54,162 nt of DNA from a virus: positions 1 through 54,162 of IMG/VR virus record IMGVR_UViG_3300034111_000497. One strand, given 5' to 3'. Numbering within the stretch: position 1 is the stretch's first letter; the number at the start of each line of letters is the position of its first letter. The notes under the pieces are model-generated. The model did not search any database. It was not told the origin of the DNA and saw nothing but the letters and a program-made list of their open reading frames with translations. Position numbers and translations under genes: made by a program. Below are positions 48,680 to 54,153 of the stretch, piece after piece.

Positions 48680-48844
48680 TTACTTTGCTGTCCAAGTTGT
48701 CCAGCGAGTTGCGCCATTAACATCTAACTTAACACGAACTGTGTTTTTATCTGTTGGCACGATTTCCTTGATTACACCTGTAATCTTAGATTTTTGTGAT
48801 GTGTAGGTGTCGCCTACCTTGTATGTTGCGTTTGCTACGGACAT
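48680..48844 (-). CDS. Small SH3/KOW-like protein (paralogue B)
   Basis: A 54-residue protein (TYKVGDTYTSQKSKITGVIK, then TVRVKLDVNGATRWTTW). The YxvGDxyt..ks..tG.I pattern is shared with paralogue A. AAGGAG precedes the ATG, and it has its own strong promoter. Function unknown. Confidence 0.7.
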   Translation of the reverse strand: MSVANATYKVGDTYTSQKSKITGVIKEIVPTDKNTVRVKLDVNGATRWTTWTAK

Positions 48845-48870
48845 GGTTCTCCTTCTTGTTGGTTTTACTT

Positions 48871-48899
48871 ACTATATTAGTTTAACATTTTTTAGTCAA
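48871..48899 (-). promoter_or_regulatory. Strong promoter of paralogue B
   Basis: On the minus strand, TTGACT, 17 bp, TATAGT. Confidence 0.85.
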
Positions 48900-48938
48900 A
48901 AATACAAATTATCTCATGGATAATCTCACATTTTGAGA

Positions 48939-48954
48939 TGTGATATACCTCACA
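48939..48954. promoter_or_regulatory. Crp/GlxR-like palindrome 3
   Basis: TGTGATATACCTCACA matches TGTGANNTANNTCACA fully. It shares the preceding TCTCACATnnTGAGA inverted repeat with palindrome 2. Confidence 0.8.
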
Positions 48955-48958
48955 AGAC

Positions 48959-48974
48959 AAAACGGACATTTCGG
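48959..48974. repeat. AAAACGGACATTTCGG element, second copy
   Basis: Exact repeat of the 16-mer at 47125-47140, placed 4 bp after palindrome 3. A shorter match AAAACGGACATT is at 53088. Confidence 0.65.
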
Positions 48975-49052
48975 ACATTAGTGTCCCATACCCGCAAATA
49001 TTAAATAAAGTGATATGAAAAATACTATTAGCAATATATCCAAAACTACCCC

Positions 49053-49781
49053 TTATTTTTTAGATGATGAGAATACTATATCGCTCTTAGAGTATACACA
49101 CAAACCGCATGAAACGCAAGCCGAGCCATTGGCAGATATAAGTGGAATGGCTTTTAGATTCTCAGGACACTTTGCTGCGGGTCTATTGAATAACTCTTTC
49201 ATATCTGCTTGACCTACCGCAAAATTTTGTGCAAGGTATGCAAGACGTATTCCATGATCTTTCTTAAGACTAACACCTATCTGCTTATTCTCACTATCTG
49301 TTGAATAGTATAAGGATAGATTAGGGATATCTTTAAGTATTACCGCTGCGGACTGTACTCTAGTGTATACCCAAAACTTTATATCGCTATGATATTCTAT
49401 AATTTCTTTCCATGCTTTGGTATAGGTGTCATTAAAAAAATCACCGTCCCAGTGAATGCGAAATAGTAGTGGCGCATTTTTCTTTTCACAATCTTTTCTA
49501 AAGTCAGCAATCATTGCATATAATAAACTAAGCATAGTCTCATGATCAGCGTCTTTTAATAATTCCCAATTGTGTAGGAGATTAGCCTTTACTGCTTTGT
49601 AAAGTTTTTCAAGTTTTCCTGCGTAGCAAACGCTCTCACAAACACTAGTGGCATTAGGGCATGAATATGCCTTTCCAGCAGGTAATCCAAAGGTGTTAGC
49701 AATACTTGCCTTGTCGCCTTTTTTATTAACGGCATTAGCAACCTTTCTGTCAAACGATCTTTTTAATTGTGGTGGTGTCAT
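49053..49781 (-). CDS. Gp88-family protein
   Basis: A 242-residue protein with the pattern of the phage Gp88 family: FGLPAGKAYSCPNATSVCES, VCYAGK, LLFRIHWDGDFFNDTYTKAW, KFWVYTRV and a C-terminal Cys pair (CVSCGLC). The Cys clusters suggest iron-sulfur or zinc binding. The role of the family is not known to me. It is transcribed without a leader. Confidence 0.8.
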   Translation of the reverse strand: MTPPQLKRSFDRKVANAVNKKGDKASIANTFGLPAGKAYSCPNATSVCESVCYAGKLEKLYKAVKANLLHNWELLKDADHETMLSLLYAMIADFRKDCEKKNAPLLFRIHWDGDFFNDTYTKAWKEIIEYHSDIKFWVYTRVQSAAVILKDIPNLSLYYSTDSENKQIGVSLKKDHGIRLAYLAQNFAVGQADMKELFNRPAAKCPENLKAIPLISANGSACVSCGLCVYSKSDIVFSSSKK

Positions 49782-49787
49782 ATAAAT

Positions 49788-49816
49788 ATTCTAGCATTTT
49801 ATGGAGAAAATATCAA
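49788..49816 (-). promoter_or_regulatory. Leaderless promoter of the Gp88-like gene
   Basis: On the minus strand, TTGATA, 17 bp, TAGAAT, then six bases to the ATG at 49781. Confidence 0.85.
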
Positions 49817-49868
49817 GTGAACGTAAAGTGCAAATGGGATAAATCGGACATTCGCCCTGGCTGCGCTT

Positions 49869-50108
49869 TTACTGCAACATCATTAAATCAAATTGGTCGT
49901 ATTCGCCAACTTCAATTATTTCTCTTTCACCAAAATCATTTACAACTTCTAAAGTATAACCATCAGGTAATGAAATTATGCTTACAATAGACACAACCTC
50001 ATCGCCAATTAAAATACAATCATCAACCATTAACTGACCTGCAGTTAAGACATCAATCTTTACATAGTCCACAATCTGAATAGTATCATCATTTTCTAAG
50101 TCAATCAT
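49869..50108 (-). CDS. Small beta-rich protein
   Basis: A 79-residue protein (LMVDDCILIGDEVVSIVSII) with an SH3-like look. GAGGAA precedes the ATG at 50108, and it overlaps the stop of the gene upstream closely. Function unknown. Confidence 0.6.
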   Translation of the reverse strand: MIDLENDDTIQIVDYVKIDVLTAGQLMVDDCILIGDEVVSIVSIISLPDGYTLEVVNDFGEREIIEVGEYDQFDLMMLQ

Positions 50109-50109
50109 A

Positions 50110-50397
50110 TTATTCCTCATCTACTGGGTTAATAAACCACTCTAAGTGTGCGTGTGATACCAATGCGCTGGCGGTAGTCCAAGTGTTGCCCTTCCAACTA
50201 ATTTGAAAGCCATCAACAACTGGTAGTTCTATTCTGCGAGAGTAATCCTCCTCATAGTATGCGTCAATAGCCTCAATGCAAGGTTGTACCATTACTGTTG
50301 GTATTGGTGGATAATGATTACCTTGCAAGTGATACTTTAATTGTGTTTCTAGGTCTAGCGTTGTGTCTGCTAAACCTATTGCTGTTACTGATCCCAT
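50110..50397 (-). CDS. Unrecognised small protein
   Basis: A 95-residue protein (YHLQGNHYPPIPTVMVQPCI, then EAIDAYYEEDYSRRIELP). It resembles small phage proteins of this size but has no known motif. It shares one base with the upstream gene. Confidence 0.65.
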   Translation of the reverse strand: MGSVTAIGLADTTLDLETQLKYHLQGNHYPPIPTVMVQPCIEAIDAYYEEDYSRRIELPVVDGFQISWKGNTWTTASALVSHAHLEWFINPVDEE

Positions 50398-50612
50398 TAT
50401 TTAATTACGACCTCTCCGTTAGTGTAGAAGGTTTTAGTATACATCTTACCTGTCGGGTCTGACAAGTTATAGGTTGCGTATTCTTTAGCAAAGCCATAGT
50501 CTACGCATTTATCCCAAGCGTCTACTGCTGTTAGCATATCGCTAACTCGCAGGGTATTTATTAACTCTCCATCATACGAAGTAGTAAGTGAATAAGTATA
50601 TTCTTTATCCAT
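50397..50612 (-). CDS. Small protein
   Basis: A 71-residue beta-alpha protein (YSLTTSYDGELINTLRVSDM). It shares one base with genes on both sides in a leftward operon. Function unknown. Confidence 0.6.
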   Translation of the reverse strand: MDKEYTYSLTTSYDGELINTLRVSDMLTAVDAWDKCVDYGFAKEYATYNLSDPTGKMYTKTFYTNGEVVIK

Positions 50613-50776
50613 TATAGTCCTTTCAATTCCATTATTTCATCAGCAGATATAGCGTAAGGATTACACTCGCAAGCCTCACTATCAAAGTCTATACCATTTC
50701 CTGAATATAACCAACCATAGCCATAGCATAGTTCATGCTCTAGTATATCCATTACTGCTTCTTTTACTTTACCCAT
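50612..50776 (-). CDS. Small acidic protein
   Basis: A 54-residue protein (MGKVKEAVMDILEHELCYGY) with two clustered Cys (CEC). AAGGA precedes the ATG. It heads the 50.8-49.9 kb operon. Function unknown. Confidence 0.6.
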   Translation of the reverse strand: MGKVKEAVMDILEHELCYGYGWLYSGNGIDFDSEACECNPYAISADEIMELKGL

Positions 50777-50861
50777 TTGTTCCTTCTTTCTTTATGTCTT
50801 TATCCTATCAGATTAGACTGACAAAATCCAATTAGACACCATAATTTGGGAGGATCTGGGG

Positions 50862-50877
50862 TGTGATCTTAAACACA
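50862..50877. promoter_or_regulatory. Crp/GlxR-like site 4
   Basis: TGTGATCTTAAACACA keeps the left half TGTGA and a weak right half (ACACA). The identical 16-mer is at 52270. Confidence 0.5.
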
Positions 50878-50922
50878 CGTAAAGGTTATGTATAGATTGC
50901 GACACGCCGTCTGCGCCTGGGT

Positions 50923-50952
50923 GCCCTCGAACATTTGTTCTAAGGGCTTTTT
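50923..50952 (+). terminator. Hairpin with T-run (rightward terminator)
   Basis: GCCCTCGAAC pairs with GTTCTAAGGGC around ATTT and is followed by TTTTT. It is oriented opposite to the genes here, so it may block rightward transcription. Its core GAACATTTGTTC also fits a LexA box. Confidence 0.7.
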
Positions 50953-50954
50953 AT

Positions 50955-51221
50955 TTATAAGTTAACGTTATATTTTGTTGAACTTTGTAAATTAGCAAAT
51001 TGTTTGTGATGTTTATCTTTTCTGCTAATTTCATTATGAATTAAACCAATCTCATCAATTCCGCAAGCCTTTTCAAATCTTGCAAAATCAAAATTTTCAT
51101 TATCTGATTTAAACCACTCAGCAAATTCTTCTACTAAATCCTCATAGGTGGTTTGTGGAATTTCATCTACAAAGCCAGCCAAAATGTTTGCAGTTTTTAC
51201 ATAGTCTTTTCTAGTCATCAT
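50955..51221 (-). CDS. Small acidic helical protein
   Basis: An 88-residue protein (YEDLVEEFAEWFKSDNENFD) with ATGATG at its start. It shares one base with the upstream gene. Function unknown. Confidence 0.6.
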   Translation of the reverse strand: MMTRKDYVKTANILAGFVDEIPQTTYEDLVEEFAEWFKSDNENFDFARFEKACGIDEIGLIHNEISRKDKHHKQFANLQSSTKYNVNL

Positions 51222-51430
51222 TATTTAACCAACTTTAAGACAGCAAAAGAATTGTTTTTATTTAACTTTATTAACTCTTTTTCTATTGTTTCAGATAAAG
51301 CAATATAGGCTAATTCAGTTAGTCTAATTTGTTGTGTTTCTTTAGGTAAAGATAAAAGAGCCTTAGCAGTTATATCGTTTTCGTTAAAAATTTCAGTTTC
51401 TAGTGTTATGTAGTGTTTAATTGTTTTCAT
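51221..51430 (-). CDS. Small helical protein
   Basis: A 69-residue protein (ITLETEIFNENDITAKALLS). It shares one base with the upstream gene. Function unknown. Confidence 0.6.
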   Translation of the reverse strand: MKTIKHYITLETEIFNENDITAKALLSLPKETQQIRLTELAYIALSETIEKELIKLNKNNSFAVLKLVK

Positions 51431-51579
51431 TAGTCAGCCTCCCCGCTAGTAAATAAAGTTCCAAGAGCAAAATTTTCGCACTCGCATTTTTCTATGGAAT
51501 AGTCAAGGTTATCTCCCCAAAAGAGTAACCCTACACCACCACACTCATTACAGTCAAAACGCATTACATCATTTATCAT
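51430..51579 (-). CDS. Tiny Cys-pair protein
   Basis: A 49-residue protein with CNEC and CEC motifs, suggesting a zinc ribbon. It shares one base with each neighbour, which supports the call. Confidence 0.55.
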   Translation of the reverse strand: MINDVMRFDCNECGGVGLLFWGDNLDYSIEKCECENFALGTLFTSGEAD

Positions 51580-51764
51580 TATGCTAACGCCTTTCCTCTA
51601 AGAGTGCCACGAATACCAAGCACATCACAAGCAACTTTTACAGATACGCCAACAGGTAAAGTGTTAGGGTAAGTGTTTATGAAATCAGCAACTTGACCTT
51701 TAGTAGATAAGTTTATTTTTTTAGTAGCACCATTATAGGTTTCTAGATTTATAGTGTAAGTCAT
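51579..51764 (-). CDS. Small basic protein
   Basis: A 61-residue protein (NLETYNGATKKINLSTKGQV). AAAGGTGG precedes its ATG. It heads the operon running to 50955. Function unknown. Confidence 0.6.
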   Translation of the reverse strand: MTYTINLETYNGATKKINLSTKGQVADFINTYPNTLPVGVSVKVACDVLGIRGTLRGKALA

Positions 51765-51847
51765 TTCTGACCACCTTTCTTTATTGTTTGAATTGTAATT
51801 CTATCAGTTATCGCTGACATTTTCCACTTTAGGGGGGTGTGTTGGAG

Positions 51848-51863
51848 TGTGAGTTGCCTCACA
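51848..51863. promoter_or_regulatory. Crp/GlxR-like palindrome 5
   Basis: TGTGAGTTGCCTCACA is a perfect six-base palindrome (TGTGAG / CTCACA) around four bases, with GGAG and CTCC further out. Confidence 0.7.
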
Positions 51864-51966
51864 TCTCCGACTTATTAGCCTCATGGTAGGCAAGGTTTAT
51901 GCCCTCACCATACTCGGACACTAGGTCATTATAGACCTCATCTAGATAGTTAAGGTAATCAGACAT
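51859..51966 (-). CDS. Tiny acidic protein
   Basis: A 35-residue protein (MSDYLNYLDEVYNDLVSEYG). It shares one base with the upstream gene, and its stop lies in palindrome 5. Function unknown. Confidence 0.5.
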   Translation of the reverse strand: MSDYLNYLDEVYNDLVSEYGEGINLAYHEANKSEM

Positions 51967-52163
51967 TACTCACCAGCCTTAACCGCAATTATGCGATAGT
52001 GGTCTTTGTAAGAGTGTGGCGTTCTAACCAAAACTCTATACGCTTGTTTATCTGAGCCAAACCAATGGTCGGTTTTTTCACCGTTAATAATTTCTCCATT
52101 AAGAGAATTAGATCGATATTGTTTACCTTGTAAAAGGTTTTCTATTGTGTATAAGTTAGCCAT
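51966..52163 (-). CDS. Small protein
   Basis: A 65-residue beta-rich basic protein (YTIENLLQGKQYRSNSLNGE). AAAGGAAG precedes the ATG. Function unknown. Confidence 0.6.
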   Translation of the reverse strand: MANLYTIENLLQGKQYRSNSLNGEIINGEKTDHWFGSDKQAYRVLVRTPHSYKDHYRIIAVKAGE

Positions 52164-52269
52164 AATTAGCCACTTCCTTTCGTTATTTTCTTACTAGGTA
52201 AGTTTACCAAAAAAATCCCAAGAAAGCAAATCGCCACGCCGTAAATCTCAGAATATGGACAAAATTTTG

Positions 52270-52285
52270 TGTGATCTTAAACACA
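52270..52285. promoter_or_regulatory. Crp/GlxR-like site 6
   Basis: TGTGATCTTAAACACA, identical to site 4. It is 9 bp from a DnaA box. Confidence 0.5.
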
Positions 52286-52294
52286 TCTCGTAAG

Positions 52295-52303
52295 TTATCC
52301 ACA
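52295..52303. promoter_or_regulatory. DnaA box 1
   Basis: TTATCCACA is an exact DnaA box. It forms an inverted repeat with the following TGTGGA. Confidence 0.65.
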
Positions 52304-52337
52304 GGCTGTGGACGACACGCCATGGGAGCCTGGGTTT

Positions 52338-52472
52338 TTAGAACGTTTGTTCTAATTTATTTTTATGTTTTATTTTTCTAGAATATTTTTTTTTATTTGG
52401 AATTGGAGTTGCCGCATTACTACGGCGCAACTCTTGAATTCTAATTACTTTATTTTTTATTTTGTTAAACAT
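52338..52472 (-). CDS. Small basic protein
   Basis: A 44-residue peptide with many Lys/Arg (NKIKNKVIRIQELRRSN, NKKKYSRKIKHKNK). It could bind nucleic acid. GGGAG precedes the ATG. Its end overlaps the GAACGTTTGTTC dyad. Confidence 0.5.
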   Translation of the reverse strand: MFNKIKNKVIRIQELRRSNAATPIPNKKKYSRKIKHKNKLEQTF

Positions 52473-52473
52473 T

Positions 52474-52575
52474 TTACTCCCAACAATTAGAGCAAGTGAT
52501 TATATCTTGCTCATCAAATAAATCGCTAGAGATTTTATTATCGCATAAGCGACAATTAAGTGTTATGATATTCAT
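52474..52575 (-). CDS. Tiny zinc-ribbon protein
   Basis: A 33-residue protein with C-x-x-C (CRLC) and C-x-x-C (CSNC) pairs. It shares one base with the upstream gene. Second in a run of four tiny Cys-pair proteins. Confidence 0.55.
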   Translation of the reverse strand: MNIITLNCRLCDNKISSDLFDEQDIITCSNCWE

Positions 52576-52682
52576 TAAGACACCTTCCAATTCTTAGCGA
52601 TACAATTATCGCAAATAGCAGGGATAGAAACTTTAGATACCATAGCGGTATCATTACATGATATACATTTTTTAGTTATCAT
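52575..52682 (-). CDS. Tiny zinc-ribbon protein
   Basis: A 35-residue protein with CISC and CDNC pairs. GGAG precedes the ATG. Function unknown. Confidence 0.55.
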   Translation of the reverse strand: MITKKCISCNDTAMVSKVSIPAICDNCIAKNWKVS

Positions 52683-52686
52683 TTAT

Positions 52687-52815
52687 TTATCTCCTTCCGT
52701 AGATATTATCAAATTTAGATATTGGCATCAAGCCTTTATATTCATTACATGAGAAACAAAATTTTGCTTCACTAGATGAAACACTTTCACAAAAACAGCA
52801 AATAAGTTTTTCCAT
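52687..52815 (-). CDS. Tiny zinc-ribbon protein
   Basis: A 42-residue protein with CCFC and CFSC pairs. It ends just upstream of the next gene's ribosome site. Function unknown. Confidence 0.55.
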   Translation of the reverse strand: MEKLICCFCESVSSSEAKFCFSCNEYKGLMPISKFDNIYGRR

Positions 52816-52816
52816 A

Positions 52817-52990
52817 TTACTTACCTACCTTCCATGAAGTCCAATAAGACATGAAGTCATTATCCTCACGATAGTGAGAAGTTATATTCTGCTCACAATT
52901 CTCGCAGAAGGTAAATCTTTCGTCATTGACGATAGAGATAGCATTTTTATTAGGTGTATGCTTACACACTTTATTTAGTAGTGAATTCAT
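52817..52990 (-). CDS. Small protein with Cys pair
   Basis: A 57-residue protein (CENC near residue 29, Cys9 and His11 earlier), so one zinc site is possible. AAAGGAATT precedes the ATG. It is the first gene leftward from the non-coding hub. Confidence 0.6.
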   Translation of the reverse strand: MNSLLNKVCKHTPNKNAISIVNDERFTFCENCEQNITSHYREDNDFMSYWTSWKVGK

Positions 52991-53105
52991 TTTGAATTCC
53001 TTTCGTTAAGAGATTTACTTATTGTTCAATCTTTATACTTAGTATTCTAACAGACACCACTGACATTTACTGACCAGTAGGTAGGACAAAACGGACATTG
53101 TGTCT

Positions 53106-53171
53106 TGTGATGTAGGTCATGTGGATAACTTGAGCGTGAAATGGTAGTGTGATCTACGTCATGTGGATAAC
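53106..53171. repeat. 42-bp direct repeat joining Crp-like half-site and DnaA box
   Basis: Two 24-base units at 53106-53129 and 53148-53171 differ at two positions. Each starts TGTGATnTAnGTCA and ends TGTGGATAAC. The period of 42 bp is four helical turns. Confidence 0.8.
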
Positions 53172-53229
53172 GGATCACGAGGTCGGGCGTGTCGAAACCC
53201 TGGGCTATGTCCGATATGTCCGATTTTGA

Positions 53230-53245
53230 TGTGGTATAAATCACT
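53230..53245. promoter_or_regulatory. Crp/GlxR-like site 9
   Basis: TGTGGTATAAATCACT keeps the central TA and right half. It also contains an extended -10-like TGGTATAAA, so it could be a promoter or an operator. Confidence 0.45.
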
Positions 53246-53337
53246 AATTACAAGCATGTTATTCACGGCGTGTCGTGTTGACTTTTTGACTTTTATCTGA
53301 TAGTATTCTACTATAAATAAATATAGAAAACAAGGCT

Positions 53338-53387
53338 TGAGCCTAGCAAATAAGTGTGATACAAATCACAATGAGCCTAGCAAATAA
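53338..53387. repeat. Direct repeat flanking Crp/GlxR-like palindrome 10
   Basis: TGAGCCTAGCAAATAA occurs at 53338-53353 and 53372-53387, exactly 34 bp apart. Between them is TGTGATACAAATCACA (53355-53370), a perfect TGTGAT/ATCACA palindrome. They precede the rightward small genes. Confidence 0.8.
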
Positions 53388-53462
53388 AGCCCTCAAATTG
53401 TCAGACCCCCCTGCTAGAATAGCGGGTATAAAGAAAGTTATCTAACGAAAGGATAAACTAAA

Positions 53463-53618
53463 ATGATAAAGAATAACCCTAACAATAACCTTATTGCGGA
53501 TATCAGAAAAGCCCAACAGGCTCGCTATGATAGAGAGGATAAGTCCCTGCTTGACGCACTAAGTCAGGCTAACGCTTACCTTTCTGCTCAATACAATTTA
53601 GATGAGGAGGTTAAATAG
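53463..53618 (+). CDS. Small helical protein
   Basis: A 51-residue protein (IADIRKAQQARYDREDKSLL). AAAGGA precedes the ATG. It is the first gene rightward from the hub. Function unknown. Confidence 0.6.
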   Translation: MIKNNPNNNLIADIRKAQQARYDREDKSLLDALSQANAYLSAQYNLDEEVK

Positions 53619-53620
53619 TT

Positions 53621-53758
53621 ATGGAACTATACCTAGATTTAAATTCATTCGGTCTATATGCTGACAGCATAGGTTTGCAGATCAATATACCTACATGGTT
53701 ATTGGTTGGCACTATTGCATTTATCTATTCAGTTAAATTAATTAGGAGAGATAGATAA
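53621..53758 (+). CDS. Tiny membrane protein
   Basis: A 45-residue protein with one membrane helix (PTWLLVGTIAFIYSVKLI) and a basic end. GAGGAGG lies upstream, in the preceding gene. Confidence 0.6.
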   Translation: MELYLDLNSFGLYADSIGLQINIPTWLLVGTIAFIYSVKLIRRDR

Positions 53759-53854
53759 GTGGCTGAGTATTCTGCTGAGCAACTAAGACGCAAGGCGCAC
53801 CTAGACAATGGTGGCAGCCTTGCAGACTATGACAGGGCGCACTACCAAGAGTAG
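53759..53854 (+). CDS. Tiny helical protein
   Basis: A 31-residue protein with a GTG start after AGGAGAG, starting directly after the previous stop. The sequence LRRKAHLDNGGSLADYDRAH is amphipathic. Function unknown. Confidence 0.5.
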   Translation: MAEYSAEQLRRKAHLDNGGSLADYDRAHYQE

Positions 53855-53873
53855 TGTGCTCACTAATTTTTTT
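53837..53873 (+). terminator. Rho-independent terminator
   Basis: GCGCACTAC / GTAGTGTGC (one G-T pair) overlaps the end of the 31-residue gene and is followed by seven T residues. Confidence 0.8.
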
Positions 53874-53965
53874 ATTATATTATTTTTAAACATGTATCGT
53901 ACATCTAAGAAAAATATTCAGATTTTGTCAAAATGAAAATTTTTTCAGATTTCCAGGGTATGGGG

Positions 53966-53971
53966 TATAAT
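53966..53971 (+). promoter_or_regulatory. Leaderless -10
   Basis: TATAAT lies six bases before the ATG at 53978. Confidence 0.65.
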
Positions 53972-53977
53972 CAATAT

Positions 53978-54136
53978 ATGTGCCAACACGTATATAAATA
54001 CACAAGTCCTGGTTTGTGCGGGTATTGTGGTTTGGATACCAATGACCCTAATTGGGATAATATAAACAAGGGCTACTTTCAGTATAGACAAAAGGTTGGC
54101 TTCTTCTATAACACCAACCTCTGGTGGACAATCTAG
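53978..54136 (+). CDS. Small zinc-ribbon protein
   Basis: A 52-residue protein (CQHVYKYTSPGLCGYCGLDT). The Cys/His pattern suggests one zinc site. The ATG at 53978 is chosen because TATAAT ends six bases before it, while the upstream in-frame ATG at 53933 overlaps the promoter. Confidence 0.65.
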   Translation: MCQHVYKYTSPGLCGYCGLDTNDPNWDNINKGYFQYRQKVGFFYNTNLWWTI

Positions 54137-54153
54137 CCACTATATGATAGAAT
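54125..54153 (+). promoter_or_regulatory. Leaderless promoter at the window edge
   Basis: TGGACA, 17 bp, TAGAAT, then six bases to an ATG that occupies the last three bases of the window (54160-54162). A gene probably continues beyond the window. Confidence 0.7.

Larger units (their letters stand above)
52991..53462. other. Divergent non-coding hub, candidate origin
   Basis: No gene is seen in this 472-bp stretch between leftward and rightward genes. It holds two exact DnaA boxes (TGTGGATAA at 53120 and 53162), four Crp/GlxR-like sites (53106, 53148, 53230, 53355), two copies of GGCGTGTCG (53186, 53267), AAAACGGACATT at 53088 and a 16-base direct repeat. DnaA-dependent origin function is inferred. 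Confidence 0.55.

Noticed and set aside
49769-49990. 73-residue plus-strand frame
   Set aside because: It is opposite the well-supported leftward genes and the promoter of the Gp88-like gene.
52340-52353. AGAACGTTTGTTCT as a certain LexA/SOS box
   Set aside because: It fits the Gram-positive box, but it sits at the end of a coding frame and resembles the terminator hairpin at 50923, so SOS control is kept only as a hypothesis.
53047-53244. 65-residue minus-strand frame in the hub
   Set aside because: It covers the 42-bp repeat, DnaA boxes and Crp-like sites; the reading frame is a by-product of those repeats.
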